Positions 10,132-20,368 of a stretch of 64,000 nucleotides of DNA are shown piece by piece. The stretch lies in the NCBI GenBank assembly GCA_001599755.1, contig BCHX01000005.1, forward strand, positions 1,335,922 through 1,399,921. Reading direction: 5' to 3'. Source of the DNA: Gliomastix tumulicola. Lineage: Eukaryota > Ascomycota > Sordariomycetes > Hypocreales > Bionectriaceae. The notes beneath the pieces are model-generated. The model made no database searches. It saw only the letters and a list, made by a program, of their open reading frames with translations, and had not been told where the DNA came from. The translations under genes and the position numbers were made by a program. Numbering within the stretch: the first letter of the stretch is position 1; each line of letters begins with the position of its first letter.

Positions 10132-12218
10132 GAGGTTCGCGAATCTGCATGGATGCTGGCGTAATGGTCATCAGTGACCCGTCTTGAAACACGGACCAAG
10201 GAGTCGTCTTCGTATGCGAGTGTTCGGGTGTGAAACAACTGGACGCGTAATGAAAGTGAAGCCTGGGTGCTGACGCGTCATGTTGGATGGATTTGGGAAA
10301 GAGCATTCAGGTCGCAGGGAAAGAGGTGAGCACAATATTCGTAAGCAACTTCCTAGAAGGCAGGCGTTGGCATTGTTGGCGACTGCCCTCTTGCCTCAAG
10401 ATGATTTTATGGAGCGTTCTAGGCCCTGGGACTCGATGTGCTGAGGAAGGTGCGACGGTGCGCAGGAATGAGAGAGGAGGTGGACCGTGACCTTGGTGAT
10501 CTTGGCTACCCTAGACCATTTGGCACACACACTCAAGCTGGAAGGCTCACCTACACTCGCCATCCGGTGCGATGTCTCGGCTGCCGAACGGTCACGTAGA
10601 TGATCATCTTGGGTGGCTGTGGAGAGACAAGTCACGCTGTCATAGTGGACAGATGGTGGAAGCGATGGAATCCGTGACACTGAGACACGAGCGTGTAGCT
10701 GAGATACACAGTCCGGAGTTACGGCACAGACAAGGCAACTGAATCAGAGGAGAGACAGCCAAGACAGCTAAAGCTGCCCGCATACTTGGGGCCAGGTAGC
10801 AAGGCAGTGAGTGCATTTGAATCAAATGACTGCCCGCGCGCGTGTGCAAGCGAGAGGGAGAGGAACGGCGAGACAAGATTTGGAGAGCCAATTCTTCGGC
10901 ACTTGCTCCCATGTAACATTAACATTTCTTCTTCCACCACTGCCAACACCGGATGCCATATTCTCACGGCGTCGGACAGCTACAGCGGGTACGAGCAGGA
11001 TACGAAGGGGCGGCATTGGCCCGATGTGGTAGCGAGTGTCGCGATCGGCAACACCCTGGGGGGATGATCCCTTCACCGTGAGGCTCGGCGGTGTGCCCTG
11101 TGGCAAATCTGACCCTGGGCTCGCACGCCACAACTGAGATACCGTTGATGGGCACGCACGGCACGGAAAGGATTTAATTTGGGCACGGGCGATCACAACG
11201 GGGACTAAAATCCCGGCCCATGGTCGGAGGAGGACAAGAGTAGTGAAGCGGCTGAAGCTGGGGGGGGGGGACTGGGGCTTCGTGGAACCAGCGCCCAACG
11301 ACTGTCATCCTCCATGCCTGGCTGCAACGCTTAGAAATAAAGATAAACTGCATGGTATTGATCTACGTCTCATCATTTCCCTTCGGGCTGGTCTATGCTA
11401 TCTGGAACAGTCAATGGATGGTGGTGTTGGCTGGTGTGAATCAAGACAGTACCAGACCCTCCTCCCAAGACCACGAGAGCGACCCATGCATGGGATACGA
11501 GCAGCCCAAAATACCAAAGACAGCAGCTCTGCCAGCCTGTCAGCGCAATACAGGGCATGCTGTCTGTCTTACGTGCTTGTTATGACGTAGGCGCAGCACT
11601 ACTCCTGCAAGCCAGTTCTCTTCTCGTACTAGGTCGAAAAAAAGACGACAAGATGCAAGAAGCAATGTTGGCCTCCCCCTCCTTCCTTCTGCCTCCCACG
11701 CCTGCCCACCTGGCCTCCCACTGGCCGATCAGCGATCCTTAGCAACCAATGAAAGCCTGCCCTCGCCCCGGGCTCGCCTCATCTTCTGAATCATTGGATT
11801 CCTGTGCGTCTGACCCCTCACTTACCTTACAAGGGTTCTTGCTTGGCAGTGCACGCCAGCTGAAACAGGTGTGCGGCCGAAATACTTGAGATACGGACCG
11901 TGCATTTTTGGCGTGTAGGTGGCGTAATGTTTTGTTCAGCTGGGCGTGACAGGGAAGTCGCTCTGTGGGTTACTCTTGCCTGCCCAACGTCTCCCCTCCA
12001 GGTCTTTTCCTTTCTTTTCCCTCCTCCTCCTTCCTACCTCTCTTTCCTGACAAAACCCCCATGGAAGTGCAAGAATACTCGAGGTAAGAAACCCAGCGTG
12101 TTCAGGTGTGCATGTGGCTCAGCTCTTTCATCAACTAAGAAAAACACTTCTCCAGCGACAGAATACCAAGAACGCCCCCTTATTCGGCCCGAAGGGGAAG
12201 AAACCTTGCGTCGTGGAG
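10132..12218. other. Gene-poor region upstream of the APH-like gene
   Basis: About 2.1 kb. It holds only short frames of doubtful character, a nine-G run near 11262-11270, and pyrimidine-rich promoter-like DNA at about 11985-12060 before the next gene. Confidence 0.35.
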
Positions 12219-13683
12219 ATGCCTCTCTTCTACTGCCACATTTCCCAGTGCAATCGGCCGGCGGTCCGAGACTATGGTGACTGCACTATCTGCGATAGCC
12301 ATCTTTGCCTAGTGCATCTGCGGCCTGAATATCACCATTGTGCCACTGCAGACGTTAGTTCCCGTCCCCCGTTCTCCTTCCTCCCCCCCTTTTTACGTCC
12401 GCTTCGCGTAGACTAGACCCGCTCACTGGCTTCATGGGTGGAAAATACAGGACCAGGATCGCCAAGTTGCCACTCGCGTAGTAGCGGAGGGAGAGGTCGA
12501 GAGCCTCATGGCCAAGCTCAACACCCAAGCTCTCCAGCAGCGTGCCAGCGAGATGCGTGCCAACGTGGCCTGCTCCCTCTCCCCCGTCTCCTATGACCAG
12601 GAAAACTCGAACCCCATCATTGGCAGCGTCCATGTGCACTTCGAGCTCCGCTTCGAGGATGGAATCACGTGGCTCGTTCGCGTTCGCCGCGAGAACGCCG
12701 AAACCCCTCCCCCTATCCTGAGAGACGGGATGATCAAGAGCGAGGTCGCCACCCTTCAATTCCTGCACGACAGCAAGATTCCCGCTCCCAAGGTCTACGG
12801 CTACAGCCTAGAAGGCGATGCCGACAATGAGGTCGGCGTTGGGTATATTCTCATGGAGAAACTCCCCGGCACCCTGCTGAAGTGGGCATCCGCGAACGAC
12901 TTCCAGCGCAAGAAAGTCATGGCGGGCCTGGCCGAGGTCTACATCGAGCTCGAGCGGTACCCCTCGGCGATGGCGGGCTCGCTCGACGAGCCGAGGGTCC
13001 CAGACGGCCTCAGCGCCTTCTCGCTGCCCGAATTGTGCTCCGTTGTCAAGGACAGGAAGCGGGACCACGGCCCCTACTTCGACCTGGTACACTACTACGA
13101 GGACGTGGTTCATCACACTATCAAGCTCATTATCCAGAAGGAGAAGTACCCGGCTCACCTGCTTGATGCCTTCCTGATCCACCACTTTTTATACGACCTA
13201 ATTCCTCTTCTACGCCCTGACGGCGGCGATCCTGACCACGGCGAAGACTACTATCTTCTGCACAGCGAGAAGCTACTTGAGCACATCCTCATTGATGAAC
13301 ACTACAACATCACGGGGATCGTCGACTGGCATCGTGCACACTTTGCCCCTGCGCAGGCTGCCTTCAGGTCGCCCGCGGGCATGCTAGACATGGTCTCCTA
13401 CGCCGCTGGATCCGCTTCTAAAGAAGAGGAGACCCTGGCCGAAATCTTGAAGGACATGGACCACACACGTCTTTCCGAGTGCGTTAGCAACGGACGCCTA
13501 CACCATCTCTTCCTTGCGTGCTGGGGCGGGGACACTCAGCAATGGGAGACCCTCGAGCATCTATTCAAGGGACTCAGGGATGTTGCCTCCGTGGATTCCG
13601 GCCTATCGTGGCCGGAGTGGAAGCACGTCGCCATGGAGCGATACGACGTGAAGTATGGGATCGAGACGGTGCGATACCTGTAA
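12219..13683 (+). CDS. APH-like kinase-fold protein with N-terminal zinc-binding module
   Basis: Two exons, 12219-12353 and 12451-13683, give 455 residues; the intron (GTTAGT...TACAG) is in phase 0. The first 41 residues form a compact Cys/His module (Cys6, 11, 22, 25, 30, His34, His39-40, Cys41) like the small zinc finger found at the start of one fungal APH-like subfamily. The rest is a phosphotransferase (choline/aminoglycoside-kinase-like) fold. It has the hinge region GYILMEKLPGTLL, and a C-lobe in which the catalytic loop reads HSEKLLEHILID instead of the usual HGDLHPGN type, followed by the metal-binding Asp in GIVDWHRA. The missing Asp in the catalytic loop suggests weak or absent kinase activity, though such variants are common in this subfamily. 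The substrate is unknown. The ATG at 12219 is chosen because it starts the zinc module. Confidence 0.85.
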
Positions 13684-14126
13684 GAGGCTTGATGATGGTG
13701 CATCGGGGAGGGGATAATACTATAGTCTAGACGGAACGAAACACCACGAGGATCACGATGTGCTTAGATTCTCTATGAAATGCGAGGTAGTTATTAACGT
13801 ATGTCCAGAACCGGCCGGATATGAGTGCTCCGCTCCGGTGCAGCTGCAGCTGCATGTGAAATTGATGTTGCACCTAAGCTGCTTACTACTTCAGAAGGAG
13901 AACAGTGACATTGATGCTAAACAACAAAAATAAATCCAAACGGACAGATAGAATGATCCTAGACACAGTATAGATGACGCTTCCACGTGAACGCATGAAC
14001 GCGAGACCGCGACGCGCGCGCCAAGTGGGCTCTCAATTTCACTACCTACCCTCGTCCGACTTCCTCACCTCCTTGCACTTTTTTCATCGTTGACGCTAAC
14101 ACGGACATCCAACAACTACATCAATC
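13684..14126. other. Intergenic spacer
   Basis: About 440 bp holding the end of the APH-like gene and the promoter of the 2EXR gene. The last 100 bp are pyrimidine-rich. I see nothing else. Confidence 0.4.
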
Positions 14127-15149
14127 ATGGCCGAGATGGACCTATCACGCTTCTCAACGCTTCCCGATGCCATCCAACGGGCCATCTGGGAAGCCTACTG
14201 CCCCGCCGTCAAGAAGAACTCGCCCCCGCGCGTCCTCCCCTGCAAGCCGGAGTGGCGCGATCGCTGCTACAACAGTGGCATAGTATCAGACGACGACGAC
14301 GAAGATGAGTTCGGCCCCGGTCGTTGGCGCCTGATGCCCATCAAGCGGCTCCTCAGGGGCCACACGCATGCTCTCCGCACGCTTGCCGCCGTCTGCCGAG
14401 ACACGCGGCGTCTCGTGACGGAGCGGTTTCCCGATACCGTGCGGCTGTGGGACGACGAGTGGGAGGAAAAGAATATTCCCTTCCACTTCGACGCCAGCCA
14501 GGACGTCCTCCTCATCGGGGAGTTTGGTCGGAGCGAGGGTCTCCTGTTCGGGGCCGCCACGCCGGAGCCGGGCTGCACGGCCGTGCGCAAGATCGCGATC
14601 GCCGAGTTCCCCTGGGGCGCCGACGCCGAGGACAACGAGATCGCCATCCGCTTCTTCGCGTCCAAACGGGCCTTCCCCGGTCTCGTCGAGGTCTACGAGT
14701 ACAGGGGTGGCGAGCGGCTGCTGGAACGGCAGCGGCCGTGGGTGGGCTCGCGGCACGTCAACACGTCGCAGCTGCGCTGGGAGGAGACCCGGCGGTACTA
14801 CCGCGAGGACTTTGGCAAGACCGTCGACAACATCTACTGCTGGACGAAGCTGGATCCGTCGGTCGCGGACGAGGTGAACAGGCGGGCGGCGGCTGCGTTT
14901 CGGCGGCGCATCGGCACGCACCTGTACAACGCCGTGGTGAAGGGACAAGGTCTCCGGTTCGGACCCATGGTCGGGTTCACGGATCACATTTCATGGTCGA
15001 GGTTTGACTCGGCCGTTGACGATAACGAAGAAGGGTTGCGGAGGAAGAGTGAGCAGGCGGCGAGGGAAGAAGCCGCAAGATTTCGGCGCCCTGGGGCCGT
15101 GGCGTTGGCTGAGCAAGAGGAGCGACGCAAACGAGCTCGCCTTCAGTAA
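14127..15149 (+). CDS. 2EXR-domain protein
   Basis: Single exon, 340 residues. It begins with the block SRFSTLPDAIQRAIWEAYCP, typical of the fungal 2EXR domain (named for a conserved ExR motif), followed by an acidic linker (DDDDEDEFG, near residue 55) and by RTLAAVCRDTRRLVTERFP, where such proteins resemble F-box/leucine-rich scaffolds. The family has no known enzyme activity and is often expanded in plant-associated ascomycetes. The gene is richer in G and C than its surroundings, so long open frames appear on the other strand and in a second plus-strand frame. Those are shadows. The tail is rich in Glu, Arg and Ala and probably helical. The ATG at 14127 is three codons before the conserved block. 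Confidence 0.82.
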   Translation: MAEMDLSRFSTLPDAIQRAIWEAYCPAVKKNSPPRVLPCKPEWRDRCYNSGIVSDDDDEDEFGPGRWRLMPIKRLLRGHTHALRTLAAVCRDTRRLVTERFPDTVRLWDDEWEEKNIPFHFDASQDVLLIGEFGRSEGLLFGAATPEPGCTAVRKIAIAEFPWGADAEDNEIAIRFFASKRAFPGLVEVYEYRGGERLLERQRPWVGSRHVNTSQLRWEETRRYYREDFGKTVDNIYCWTKLDPSVADEVNRRAAAAFRRRIGTHLYNAVVKGQGLRFGPMVGFTDHISWSRFDSAVDDNEEGLRRKSEQAAREEAARFRRPGAVALAEQEERRKRARLQ

Positions 15150-15562
15150 TTGGTCTTCGTACAGATGATAACAGTCTGTCTTCATCCAAGGGATAGGAAT
15201 ATACCCGCGTGAGCTTTGTAACAATATAATCGGCATTGTGCACGATTGTGTATACCACGGCGCAAAGGTTGGGAATAATGGGCTAGGGGTCAATAGGGCC
15301 ATTTGATATTCGTATTTCAGTTGTCCCTGAGCAATGTGTATGCTCTTGAATGTACATAGATTTCATGTTGACTCAATAACACACACCCATTGTGATCGTG
15401 CCCAATCTCGCAAGCCCCCCTTGCGCCCACCTGGTGTCAGGGCCCCATCAGAACAAAGCTACCAGTTCATCATTTCGAATTAACGGTCAAGAGGTTTTGA
15501 CCGAGCCAGCAGACCAGAACACTCTGCCATCCACCACCAAGCCCGGCCTTGCGTTGGCGTCA
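15150..15562. other. Convergent intergenic spacer
   Basis: About 410 bp between the ends of two converging genes; both terminators should be here. I see no other feature. Confidence 0.4.
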
Positions 15563-17088
15563 TCAAGACTTTTCCTGCGCCTTCTTGGCATCCTCAACGA
15601 GAGACTGGAAGCTCGCGGCGGAGAAGGAATCAGCATTCCTGAGGAAGGTCTCGAGGTCGTCTGCCCGGGACGCGAGATACTTCTCGTTATCCCACTTGGG
15701 CTTCCAGCCCAGCTGGAAAGCACGGATAGGCTCGATCTGTTGGCTGCAAAGAGAAAGGTCAGCAACTTCAAAAAGGCCAGGCAGTGGACTACTCGAGCTC
15801 TCTGGGAGAGACATAGCAGCAGCACGACTTACTTGGGATGGAGGAGGAGAGGGATAAACTCCGCAGGCATGCCGAGGTCCTTGGCTGCAACCTCGTCGCT
15901 AGGCCACTCAACAGCATTGGGCTCGTTGACCAGTCCCTTCGCGTGCAGTGCTTTCGCAAACCCATCGGCCGTGTCCCACATGTCCGTCTCGTGAGCGATA
16001 GGGAAGAAGTATCCGTCGATCTCGTTGGTCGAGGTACTGCCTGAGAGGATCTTGTGGACCAAAAGGGTATAGAACTCGGCGAGATCGTTGACATGGACCA
16101 CAGGCCAGGACTTTCTTGCCGTTAGCGCGATGAAAAGCTCGGAGAAAGTAGATATGGATGATGGCAACATACAGCCCTGATCTTGTGCTTGTGGAGAGTC
16201 TTCTTCGAGATGGCAGATTGGAGGTAGAGGGGAACAAACTGCGTCTGACGACCACCCTCACCGGATCCCTCTCCGTAGACCATCGGCGGGGTAACAGTAG
16301 ACAGAATCACACCCAGCTCGCTCGCCAGGTCATGGACTACGGTGTTTGTCTGGGGGGGGTATAGCAAGTTAGTAATCCGCTTTTGACGTCTCGTCTAGCA
16401 AGGGCAACAACCTACAGCTCGGACGAAGTAAGGCTGTTCAGTGGTTTTCTCGAGCTCATACACATTGTCGGTATCACGCACAAGACCGTGCTTCCAACCT
16501 GTGGCTTCTGCCACACAGCTTGTGCCGGATGTCTGGAAAAGTATGGTTAGCCGGGGGGGTGTAACAGAATAGCCATGGTCGGGCACAGGGTACGTGCGTG
16601 AATGAAGTAGACTTGCTTCCCGGTCTTCTTCTTTTGTGCCGCCAGACCCTTAATGAGCGGAATCGCGAAAGAAGCATCCACAGCACTAGCAGTATGGACG
16701 ACCAAATTGACTTGAGAGAAACGTCGATTCCAGTTAGCATGGTCACCCCCCTTGCACACCAATGATGGGAGACATAAAGCCGGCTCACCTTCGTTGTCAA
16801 GGACAAGGCTCTCCACGGCCGACTCGTCGGTCAAGCTGACGTCGGAGACCAGGATGCCCTTCTTCTGCAGTTTGGCGGCAACTTCTGGCTTGCGAATGAT
16901 GGCGATGATGTTGCTTGGCTGCACGGCGGTGCCAGTCTTGGGCGAGAGAAGTTCGCTGATGATGGTACCGCCACTGAACACCATCTTGATTAGCAATCGT
17001 GACCTGCATTGGCTTTTTTTTTTCGTTGGCAAGACAGAACTTACATGTAGCCGCCGCCGCCCGTGACGAGAATCTTCTGCGCGGCCAT
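15563..17088 (-). CDS. NAD(P)-dependent epimerase/dehydratase-like protein (extended SDR)
   Basis: Seven exons on the minus strand: 17088-17045, 16973-16789, 16710-16598, 16532-16416, 16349-16173, 16110-15833 and 15743-15563, giving 364 residues. The N terminus is a Rossmann fold with KILVTGGGGYIGGTIISELL, where the TGxxGxxG dinucleotide site is split by intron 1. Later landmarks are VVHTASAVD (beta-4 region), FIHTSGTSCVAEATG (substrate region), TPPMVYGEG and WPVVHVNDLAEFYTLL. The family acts on small carbonyl or sugar-nucleotide substrates in the cytosol; the substrate here is unknown. Intron 3 must start with GC (CAC then GCACGT) and end with CAG to keep frame; the nearby GT would break it. 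All other introns are GT-AG. The start at 17088 puts the nucleotide site at residues 9-16, as usual. Confidence 0.85.
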
Positions 17089-18363
17089 GATCAATGAATT
17101 TGGTAGGAGGCAGTGGACACTTGGGCACAGAAAAGACTGATATTTGACGGATGATGATTGAGAGAAGTTGAGAGGAAGTTGAAGAATTGTACAGGCCCTT
17201 TTATTTGAATGAATAACGTTGGCTGATGTCACCCACTGCCGTCAATGGCCCTCCTCCGCTTCATGCAGTGAGTGAATCTCCGCCCAGAGTCCGCCATCCA
17301 CCACGATTTCGATTTGTCGTCCGGAACTCCGATGTTGCGGAGCGGGGGAGCAATCACTGGATGGACGCTGGTATCCCGGACCAACATCGCGGCGATCGTA
17401 CCCATGTCCGCTTTGCTGCTTGATTTGTCAGTGCCTTCTGCATGGCCAAAGGGTCACAGTCTGCATACATACATGAGGAAGTCGGAGGGGCTCTGCCCTC
17501 CTCGCCGACGCCGTAGGCCCGTCGGATACCGACACGGGAGACGGACACTTCGAGTCAATCATGTTGGTTACTGAACGATCGAAAGGTCATAATTGTTGTG
17601 ATGATGTTCTCGTACCTGACGATGGTGATGGTGAAGTATGGGTGTGCACTCTTCGAGCTTAAGGATGTGACGAAGGTTGCTGTACTCGGGACAAAAGCAG
17701 ACAATACTACTGACAGACAGAGGCACTCTGATGTTAGGCACGTGCCTTGCGTATGACAGGACCTCCAGATCGAAAAGGGAAAGAACGAGGCATGAATGTT
17801 GCTCGCCTGGCATCCTCTCTTGCCCACCCCCCCCCTTTCGCCCCCACGCGACGAGAAACCTGACACCACTTAAAGAAATAAAGTTTCAATGGGCGATTCC
17901 AGGTGATTCTGAACCAACATGGGGGTGAAAGAAGAGGGAAGGAACGGGGAGTCTGCTCCGTGCTGACGTAACCCATCCTCGCCCTATAAATTTCGAGCCA
18001 GCTGCACTTTTCCGACTTTTCTTTCTTTCTCTCCTGCACCAGCATTGGTTCCTCTTTACGGCCCCCCGCCTCCGGGCAGGCCAGCCCGAGGTAAGACACT
18101 TTTCCATTTCAACTCTTCTCTCCTCCTTCACGAGCTCCCCCTTGATGTTACCTTTCGGTGCTGAAGATGTGATGTGACCGTCTCTGCCCGGGGCCTCGTC
18201 CCCTTCTTCTTTCCTCCCACACCGCGGCTCACTGGGTCGCCCGTCCCCCTCCCCTCCTCTCTCCTCACACACCTCAGCCCGTTCGGCGCCCGCCTCCTTC
18301 ACTCACCGTGCTCACCAGCGAGTTTGCATTCAGGCGCCGGTCGCCCGTGAAGGCGGTAATCTT
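17089..18363. other. Gene-free region upstream of the epimerase gene
   Basis: About 1.3 kb. It carries pyrimidine-rich stretches after 18000 and the first copy of a GC-rich motif, CGCGGCTCACTGGG, near 18224. No credible gene is seen. Confidence 0.35.
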
Positions 18364-18540
18364 TTCTGCAGGGGGGGGCGGCCGCCTCTCACACACCGCG
18401 GCTCATTGGGTCGCGCGGCCACCTCCCCCTGCCACGCCGCGGCTCACTGGTTCTGCAGGGGGGGGGCGGCCGCCTCACACACCGCGGCTCACTGGGTCGC
18501 GCGGCCNCCCCCCCCCCCTGCCACGCCGCGGCTCACTGGG
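18364..18540. repeat. GC-rich tandem repeat, 87-bp period
   Basis: Two near-identical copies, 18364-18450 and 18451-about 18540, each begin TTCTGCAGGGGGGG and contain two internal copies of a CGCGGCTCACTGG core. The second copy has an unresolved N at 18507 next to a long C run, so the true copy number may be higher. Confidence 0.85.
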
Positions 18541-18576
18541 CTGCGGGGCCACCTCCCCCTCCCACGCCAGGTAAGC

Positions 18577-18759
18577 TAGCCCATCAAGAGCATCGTGCCC
18601 TGCACGAGAAGCATGAGTCTAACGTTGAGAGAGAATACACGAAGGCGGCCCAGCCAGCCTACGAGCGCCAGCGAGACGTTGCGAACGACACTCGGGGTGC
18701 TACCCCCGACCCTCCCCAAGCAAAGCTGCACAACATGCGGGTGCCTGACCTGCTGTGAG
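18577..18759 (+). pseudogene. Short coding-like fragment
   Basis: In the frame passing through 18600 the plus strand reads EHRALHEKHESNVEREYTKA and then about 30 more charged residues, ending in NMRVPDLL and a TGA. The sequence is strongly protein-like (charged, helical), but it has no start, and upstream lies the GC-rich repeat. It may be the tail of a decayed gene or mobile element, or an exon of an unrecognised gene. I do not recognise the family. Confidence 0.3.
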
Positions 18760-19484
18760 AAGTGGTAAGCTATTTTTCATCCATTACATCATCTTGTTCT
18801 CCCCAAACCCAGATCTGGTGGTCACCACAGAGCGAGTACACTCTCACATTGTAACACCACTTTACCCTCTCTGCAACCAGTCCCCCTCTACAGTAGTCTT
18901 CCTCTTGGCAACTGTCTTCCTCTTCACAACCAGTCTTCCCATTTGCAACCGGTGCTCCTCTTTTCAGCCCATCCCTCTCACAAGAAAGCTCTTGAACATC
19001 GTACCACTTGCTGCGCAGTACCTACATTGAGGTCAGACCAGCAAAGCCCCGATTGACATGCTCTCCGTTTGAGCAAGCACCATCATCTTTGCAGAGCGAC
19101 AAGGCTAACCCTGTTCTTATAAGACGACAACGGCGACACCAAGGATTTGCGGAGGACGACGATGGCAACACCAAGAATTTGCAGAGGACGACAATGGCAA
19201 CACCAAGGATTTGCGGAGGACGACAACGGTGATACCAAGAGTGTGCTGGGAGAGGTTCTCGGGGCATTACCACGTCAGAGATACACCTTCAGCACCGGGA
19301 CAGCACCTCACATTCCCATACAACACACCATCCGACACTGACGCCTGGTTTTACTAAGGAGACCAATCGTGATTATTCTTATTTTCAAGTCTAGGATTGC
19401 TTTGGGAACAGACTTTCACTTAACCCTCATTGTCCCTAAATGTGCTCGCTCTCTCTCTCTCTCTCCCAAATAGAAGCTCCCCAT
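18760..19484. other. Intergenic region containing a 32-bp repeat
   Basis: About 720 bp of pyrimidine-rich DNA followed by the 32-bp tandem repeat listed separately and a CT run near 19447-19465. No gene is seen. Confidence 0.4.
19123..19249. repeat. 32-bp tandem repeat, three copies and a partial fourth
   Basis: Units at 19123-19154, 19155-19186 and 19187-19218 share GACGAC-AATGGCAACACCAAG-type sequence, and a diverged fourth begins at 19219. Because 32 is not a multiple of 3, each unit is read in a different frame, so this is not a protein repeat. Confidence 0.9.
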
Positions 19485-20045
19485 TCACAGCTTCTTGTAA
19501 AAGAAGCTACAATCTGACATCCGCCCGTCCGCAAACCTCGCATACTCAGGACACATCCCCCACTCTGTCCACCCGAGCCTCTGGTAGAACTGCCGCGCGG
19601 GTGTGTCTCTCGCCGTGTCCAGCAGCAGCATGCCGATGCCCAGGTCCTCCCTTGCGATCCGCTCGACTACATCCATCAGGCGGCGTCCAAACCCGCCGCG
19701 GCGGTGGGATGGGCGGACGAGGAGCTTTCGTATCTCGCCTTTGTGTGCGTGGGTTTCCTTTGCGTACCGCGCGATCTGGACTGTTGCGATGACAGTGCTG
19801 GGATCGTTCGCGTCTGGCACGACAAGGAGGGTGGGGGCGTTGGGGGCTGCGAGATCGTTGAAGACGGTGGTCCAGTACGCGTCTGCGGCGGTATCCCTCA
19901 ACGGCGCGAGGAAGCCAATGGACGAGGCGGGAGGGTCATCGTTGACGCAGGATTGGAGGAGGGCGATGAGGGAGTCTCTGTATTTCTCTGCTTCGTCTCT
20001 GTCCAGCAGGATGTATGACAGATCGTCTGTTACTGTCGAGCCCAT
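19485..20045 (-). CDS. GNAT-family N-acetyltransferase
   Basis: Single exon, 186 residues from the ATG at 20045. The frame is open to an earlier ATG at 20126, but the 27 extra residues are a serine-rich low-complexity run, and the ATG at 20045 has the better context (A at -3, G at +4). The acetyl-CoA site is clear: KLLVRPSHRRGGFGRRLMDV contains the R-x-x-G-x-G motif A loop around residues 105-124. It is followed by LLLDTARDTPARQFYQRLGW, the usual beta-alpha end of the fold with the FYQRLGW hallmark. The enzyme transfers acetyl groups to an amine, probably a small molecule; the substrate is not evident. No partner gene is obvious next to it. Confidence 0.88.
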   Translation of the reverse strand: MGSTVTDDLSYILLDRDEAEKYRDSLIALLQSCVNDDPPASSIGFLAPLRDTAADAYWTTVFNDLAAPNAPTLLVVPDANDPSTVIATVQIARYAKETHAHKGEIRKLLVRPSHRRGGFGRRLMDVVERIAREDLGIGMLLLDTARDTPARQFYQRLGWTEWGMCPEYARFADGRMSDCSFFYKKL

Positions 20046-20338
20046 CTTGGTATCTATGAGGGACGAGGATGAGAGAAAAGGGAGAGAGGATGAGCTCAGC
20101 ATCGTCACGTTTTGCATCATCGGCATCAGTGTCCAATGCTAAACCACGTTGAGTCACTGCGATTGCGAATTGAGGGGCCATCGGTGGGGTTACGATAGTG
20201 AGTTAATAAGACGAGTTATCTAACAGCAACTCCTAAAACCATCCAAGACGCAATCATGCCAGTGGAAACAGCGCGAAAGCAGATCATCATTCGTAAAGGG
20301 AAATCGATACAGTTGAGAATACAAGATGGGAAAGGAAC

Positions 20339-20356
20339 AAAAAAAAAAAAAAAAAA
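20339..20356. repeat. 18-bp poly-A tract
   Basis: An uninterrupted A run 13 bp past the stop codon of the ankyrin gene (T-rich when read in that gene's direction). Confidence 0.95.
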
Positions 20357-20368
20357 GGGCACGTCCGT

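Noticed and set aside
14286..15007. Long frames of 227-233 codons in other frames of the 2EXR gene
   Set aside because: Arg/Gly/Pro-rich shadow translations of a GC-rich gene; the 2EXR frame has the recognisable domain.
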